DNA of 64,000 nucleotides from Thiovibrio frasassiensis (GTDB taxonomy: Bacteria; Desulfobacterota; Desulfobulbia; Desulfobulbales; Desulfurivibrionaceae), in NCBI RefSeq assembly GCF_029607905.1, contig NZ_JAPHEH010000001.1, positions 897,530-961,529 on the forward strand, read 5' to 3'. Below, piece by piece: positions 60,588 to 64,000 of the stretch. Within the stretch, counting starts at the first letter, position 1, and every line of letters begins with the position of its first letter. The notes beneath the pieces are model-generated. The model did not search any database. It worked only from the letters and a program-made list of their open reading frames with translations, and was not told the DNA's origin. Made by a program: the position numbers and the translations under genes.

Positions 60588-61655
60588 ATGTTCAAAGGTC
60601 TCTGCAGTTTACTTCTGTGCCTGGCAGGCTTTGTCGGCCTGGCCATCCTGGTCTCTCCGGAGGCGGCCACGGCTGCCGCTATGCCGGGCCTGCCCGACTT
60701 CGGCGCGTTCGGCGTGGCGGGGATGGCAGGCCTGATCGTCAACAAGGCTAATCTGGAAGCGGTATTTATCAACATCAAAACCACCTTCAACCGGGCATTC
60801 GATGCCGCCCCATCCGACTGGGAAAAGACCACGATGAAGATCCCGAGCGGGTCGAGCCAGAACAACTACAACTGGCTGTCCCGTTTCCCCAAGATGCGGG
60901 AGTGGATCGGCGACAAGGTGATCAAAGCCCTGGCCGCTTTCAAGTACATCGTGATCAACAAGGACTGGGAAGCCACCATCGCTGTCGACCGTAACGACAT
61001 CGAGGATGACACTCTGGGCATCTATGCCATCCAGGCGCAGGAGGCAGGGTTTTCCGCCAAGCAGCTTCCGGGCGAGATCGACACCGATCTGAAGAACGGC
61101 GCCTTCGCCAACACCTGTTATGACGGCCAGTTTTTCTACGATACCGACCATCCGGTGGGCAACGGCGCTGAGGTGCCGGTGGCTTCCGTCAGCAATAAGT
61201 TCGCCGCCGTACTCTCCGCCGCCAACCTGGCTGCGGTCGAGGCGAGCTATGGTGCGCTGCGGCACGCGATCATGAACTTCACCGATGACGAGGGCAGAAA
61301 GCTCGGGTTGGTTCCGGATCTTCTGGAAGGGCCGCCTGCGCTTGAAGCAGTGATGAACATCATCGCCACGGCAGACAAGCTCCAGGACAACAACCCCAAT
61401 CCCTACAAGGGCACCTGCACCGTGAAGGTCAACGCCGGGCTTACCAGCGCTACCGGCTACATGCTGCACGTCACCAGTCGGCCGATCAAGCCCTTCATCT
61501 ATCAGGAACGGAAGGCCCCGGTCTTTGTCCAGGCAACCGACCCGAGTTCCGACGCTGTCTTCATGCGCAAGGAATTCAAATACGGCGCCGAGGCTCGGGC
61601 CGTCGGAGCGTATGGCCTCTGGCAGCTCTCAGCCGCCTCCACCGGCCAGGGTTGA
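60588..61655 (+). CDS. Major capsid protein (Mu T-like)
   Basis: 355 residues. From about residue 50 it matches Mu gpT blocks: 'LIVNKANLEAVFINIKTTFN', 'NNYNWLSRFPKMREWIGDKV', 'IAVDRNDIEDDTLGIYAIQA'. ATG 60588 has GGAGG upstream. Residues 1-30 (FKGLCSLLLCLAGFVGLAIL ...) look like a signal peptide, an extension absent from Mu. ATG 60726 could begin the canonical protein without it. Confidence 0.93.
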   Translation: MFKGLCSLLLCLAGFVGLAILVSPEAATAAAMPGLPDFGAFGVAGMAGLIVNKANLEAVFINIKTTFNRAFDAAPSDWEKTTMKIPSGSSQNNYNWLSRFPKMREWIGDKVIKALAAFKYIVINKDWEATIAVDRNDIEDDTLGIYAIQAQEAGFSAKQLPGEIDTDLKNGAFANTCYDGQFFYDTDHPVGNGAEVPVASVSNKFAAVLSAANLAAVEASYGALRHAIMNFTDDEGRKLGLVPDLLEGPPALEAVMNIIATADKLQDNNPNPYKGTCTVKVNAGLTSATGYMLHVTSRPIKPFIYQERKAPVFVQATDPSSDAVFMRKEFKYGAEARAVGAYGLWQLSAASTGQG

Positions 61656-61724
61656 TCGGTTCGGAAGTAAATAACATCGAGCGCCGGGCGGGGAGACCTG
61701 CCCGGCTTTAAGAAGGAGAAAATC

Positions 61725-62162
61725 ATGGCGCTACGTATCACTGCCCAAAACGACGGCTTCCGGCGTTGCGGAATTCCGCACCCCGCCCAGCCAACCGACC
61801 ACCCGGCCGGACGCTTTACCGAGGAACAAATTGCGATCCTCAAGGCTGACCCCATGCTGACCGTGGTCGAGATCGAGGATGCACCCGATCCCGAAGCTGA
61901 GAAGAAAGCCCAGGCCGAGAAGGAAGCTGCGGAGAAGAAGGTTGCTGCTGACAAGGAGGCCGCTGAGAAAGACGCCGCCGACAAGAAGGCTGCTGCCGAC
62001 AAAGAGGCCACTGAGAAAGACGCCGCCGACAAGAAGGCTGCTGCCGACAAAGAGGCCGCTGAGAAAGACGCCGCCGACAAGAAAGCTGCTACCGACAAAG
62101 AGGCTTCGGAGAAAAAGGCTGTCGCTGGCAAGAAGACTCCCGCTTCCGGGCAGAAAAAATAA
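61725..62162 (+). CDS. Mu-like gp35/HI1506-type protein with Lys/Ala/Asp repeats
   Basis: 145 residues. 'RRCGIPHPAQPTDHPAGRFT' followed by 'EEQIAILKADPMLTVVEIED' is the HI1506-related family, a head-tail protein of Mu-like phages. From about 55 on it is a charged repeat array (DKEAAEKDAADKKAAA unit), encoded by a 48-bp tandem repeat. Probably an extended helix. Confidence 0.8.
   Translation: MALRITAQNDGFRRCGIPHPAQPTDHPAGRFTEEQIAILKADPMLTVVEIEDAPDPEAEKKAQAEKEAAEKKVAADKEAAEKDAADKKAAADKEATEKDAADKKAAADKEAAEKDAADKKAATDKEASEKKAVAGKKTPASGQKK
61951..62110. repeat. 48-bp tandem repeat in the HI1506-type gene
   Basis: Period-48 copies begin at 61951, 61999, 62047 and 62095 (GACAA(A/G)GAGGCC start), encoding 16-residue Lys/Ala/Asp/Glu units. 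Suitable for slipped-strand length change without frameshift. Confidence 0.9.
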
Positions 62163-62172
62163 GGGCTGAACC

Positions 62173-62607
62173 ATGTACTGCACCTTGGTTGATATCCGGG
62201 CAACGGTTCCGGAGAATGATCTGATCCAGTTGACCGACGATACGACCCCGCCGGTTGCGGTCAATCAGGTAAATGTGGACCGGGCCATCACCGATGCCGG
62301 TGAGCTGATCGACGGCTATCTCCGTGGGAGGTACACCCTGCCCCTCTCCCCGGTGCCTGGGCTGCTCAATACCCTGGCCGCCGACGTGGCGATCTACCGG
62401 CTGTATGCCAGGCGGATCAAGCTCACCCCGCCGGAGGGCGTTACCGAGCGGTACAAGAGTGCCCTGAAGATCCTGGAGCAGATCCAGACCGACAAGATCT
62501 CTCTCGGGTCGGAAGGTAGCGGCGGCGCGGCGACCCCGGAGGCAGGCGGGGCTGTTGTGTCCGGCCCGGCCAGACTATTCAGCCGCGACAGCATGCGAGG
62601 GTTCTAA
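62173..62607 (+). CDS. DUF1320/gp36-like head-completion protein
   Basis: 144 residues. 'AITDAGELIDGYLRGRYTLP' and 'ADVAIYRLYARRIKLTPPEG' are the conserved DUF1320 blocks. Expected at the head-tail connector. Spacing of 3 bases to the next gene suggests coupled translation. Confidence 0.88.
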   Translation: MYCTLVDIRATVPENDLIQLTDDTTPPVAVNQVNVDRAITDAGELIDGYLRGRYTLPLSPVPGLLNTLAADVAIYRLYARRIKLTPPEGVTERYKSALKILEQIQTDKISLGSEGSGGAATPEAGGAVVSGPARLFSRDSMRGF

Positions 62608-62610
62608 TCT

Positions 62611-63129
62611 ATGCTTACCCAGATCGAAGATGCGATCGTCGCCCGCATAAAAACAAAGCTGGGCAGCACTGCCGGGATGGTTGCCGTGCAGAAAGGGGCC
62701 GAAGGTATCCCGCACCCGGCCGTCTATGTCTCCACCGAGGCGGCGCAGTTCGAGAAGGTCACCATGCAGAGCTACCGCCAGGAGGTGACGATCTTTGTTG
62801 ATGTCATCTTCTCCCACCTGGCCAGTGAGGGTGAGCGGCGCAAGGGGGTGTATCTGATCCTGCAAGGCATCGTCCAGACCCTGTTGCTGCAAAATTTGGG
62901 GCTGGCCATCAAAGCCTTGGTGCCGCGCAACTGGAAGAATGTCACCACCGAGGAATTCAGGGAGAAAGGGCTCATCGTCTACTCGCTGGAGCTGGCTACC
63001 TCGTTTGTTATTACGAAGCTCGATGAAGAGGAGGTCGCGGATCTGCTCACGGTCGGCTTCAATTACTACCTGCAAGATCCGGCGGATGACGGAGTGGCCG
63101 ACGCCTCGGATGAGTTAACCCTTTTGTAA
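62611..63129 (+). CDS. gp37-like (DUF1834) tail-completion protein
   Basis: 172 residues. 'IEDAIVARIKTKLGSTAGMV' and 'TIFVDVIFSHLASEGERRKG' fit the DUF1834/gp37 family of Mu-like phages. The C-terminus is acidic. Operon continues. Confidence 0.82.
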   Translation: MLTQIEDAIVARIKTKLGSTAGMVAVQKGAEGIPHPAVYVSTEAAQFEKVTMQSYRQEVTIFVDVIFSHLASEGERRKGVYLILQGIVQTLLLQNLGLAIKALVPRNWKNVTTEEFREKGLIVYSLELATSFVITKLDEEEVADLLTVGFNYYLQDPADDGVADASDELTLL

Positions 63130-63140
63130 GGAGAAGACCC

Positions 63141-63320
63141 ATGAGAGTAAAAGCCGCGCCGGGCCTCAAGTGCCCGATGGAAGGCAAGCCCAGAGAGTAC
63201 ATCACCGACAGCAAGGCGGTGGAGGTATCTGAATCTCCATATTATCGCCGCCTGGTCACCGATGGCTCCCTGATTGAAGTCGCAGCAGCCCCGCAAAAAG
63301 TCAAGGGAGGTGACCGGTAA
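63141..63320 (+). CDS. DUF2635 family small phage protein
   Basis: 59 residues. 'VKAAPGLKCPMEGKPREYIT' with 'ESPYYRRLVTDGSLIEV' is the DUF2635 pattern. It has a GGAG ribosome site, and the stop overlaps the sheath start (TAATG). Confidence 0.85.
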   Translation: MRVKAAPGLKCPMEGKPREYITDSKAVEVSESPYYRRLVTDGSLIEVAAAPQKVKGGDR

Positions 63321-64000
63321 TGGCATCCAAGAATATCAGCTTTGACACCATCCTTGCCAGTCTCCGCAAGCCTGGCAAGTACGGCGAGTTTAATCTCAGG
63401 CTGGCGGTTCGGACTCTGCCAGCCAACAAACAGCGCATGCTGATAGTGGGCCAACGGCTGGCCGCTGGCTCCGTGGCCGAAAAGGTGCCCACCTTGGCCT
63501 TTTCCGATGCACAGGCGGCCGACTACTTCGGCCAGGGCTCAGTGGCCCACCTGATGACCAGGGCGGCGATCGTGGCTAACCCCTACCTGGACCTCACCAT
63601 CGTGGCGCTTGATGATGCCGCTACCGGGGTGGCGGCGCTCGGCAGCACCAAGATCAACGGGCCTGCCACCAGTTCCGGCAGCAACACGGTATTTATCGCC
63701 AACCGAAAAATTGAGGTGGGTGTCGTCAGTGGCGATACGGCCGCATCCATGGCCACGACACTTAACACCGAGCTGGCCAAATACCCGGACCTGCCGGTCA
63801 CTGCAGAGGTGGATGGCGGAGACACGGAGAAAGTCAACTTCACGGCCAAGAACAAAGGCACGCTCGGCAACCAGATCGGCATCACTTTTTCATCCACCGC
63901 CACGGGCGTAACCTCCACCATTGTCGCCATGAATGGCGGTGCGGTGGATCCGGATATCGCCGCCGCTTTGGCTACGGTTTTTGCCGAGCAGTATCATGTG
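63320..64000 (+). CDS. Tail sheath protein (Mu gpL-like), truncated by the window end
   Basis: The first 227 residues are visible: 'LRKPGKYGEFNLRLAVRTLP', 'RMLIVGQRLAAGSVAEKVP', 'DAQAADYFGQGSVAHLMTRA', typical of gpL of contractile-tailed transposable phages. The frame is open to base 64000, so the gene continues beyond the window. Confidence 0.88.
   Translation, partial: MASKNISFDTILASLRKPGKYGEFNLRLAVRTLPANKQRMLIVGQRLAAGSVAEKVPTLAFSDAQAADYFGQGSVAHLMTRAAIVANPYLDLTIVALDDAATGVAALGSTKINGPATSSGSNTVFIANRKIEVGVVSGDTAASMATTLNTELAKYPDLPVTAEVDGGDTEKVNFTAKNKGTLGNQIGITFSSTATGVTSTIVAMNGGAVDPDIAAALATVFAEQYHV

Overview
The window looks like a chromosome segment of a Desulfobacterota (former Deltaproteobacteria) bacterium, probably Desulfobulbales-like. 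This is an inference. It rests on a DUF3373-type porin, a two-subunit-type glycyl-tRNA synthetase alpha gene, a selenocysteine tRNA gene, groESL and ilvE on GC-rich DNA, interrupted by two mobile elements.

Layout. (1) 1-4637 is host chromosome: an outer-membrane porin, glyQ (with no glyS behind it), tRNA-Sec, a small acidic protein and a small membrane protein. (2) 4638-34652 is an integrated element of about 30 kb, visibly more AT-rich. It is bounded by a 17-bp direct repeat that is the 3' end of a tRNA-Met gene, and its tyrosine integrase sits next to that tRNA. (3) 34636-38830 is host again: tRNA-Met, groEL, groES, a branched-chain aminotransferase, tRNA-Pro and tRNA-Asn. (4) From about 38.9-39.2 kb to the window end is a Mu-like transposable prophage. 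It runs from a LexA-like repressor through MuA/MuB, GemA, Mor, lysis, terminase, portal, head and head-completion genes to the start of the tail sheath, and continues past the window.

The 30-kb element carries a replication block (D5-type primase-helicase at 9.2-11.6 kb followed by a 1.1-kb AT-rich region with seven AGTCATAACT-type iterons). Its transfer block holds two tandem paralogous HUH-type relaxase-like proteins, a VirD4-type coupling ATPase, a large TraG-N/DotA-like membrane protein with an exported partner, a rhomboid protease, an S41 protease, several small membrane proteins and periplasmic endonuclease I. I see no VirB4-type ATPase and no pilin or core-complex genes, so it is either an SGI1-like mobilizable island that borrows a helper mating apparatus or a divergent, undescribed conjugation type. 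Three copies of a unit made of two 18-bp palindromes exactly 50 bp apart are found only inside this element.

The right end of the element is a cargo or defence block. It has a GNAT-like protein, an ImmA/IrrE-type Zn metallopeptidase and a 'beta' (sce7725-type) protein in one overlapping operon, a convergent sce7726-type putative PD-(D/E)XK nuclease, then a convergent N4-cytosine methyltransferase/restriction endonuclease pair whose nuclease resembles SmaI as I recall it. The GNAT/ImmA/beta/sce7726 module and the twin HUH proteins are the best candidates for undescribed biology.

The prophage is conventional in order. Its oddities are a Cro-like HTH fused to DUF3164, a signal-peptide-like extension on the major capsid protein, a zinc-finger/exported-protein in-frame fusion, a 48-bp tandem repeat, and two reverse-strand genes that look like morons.
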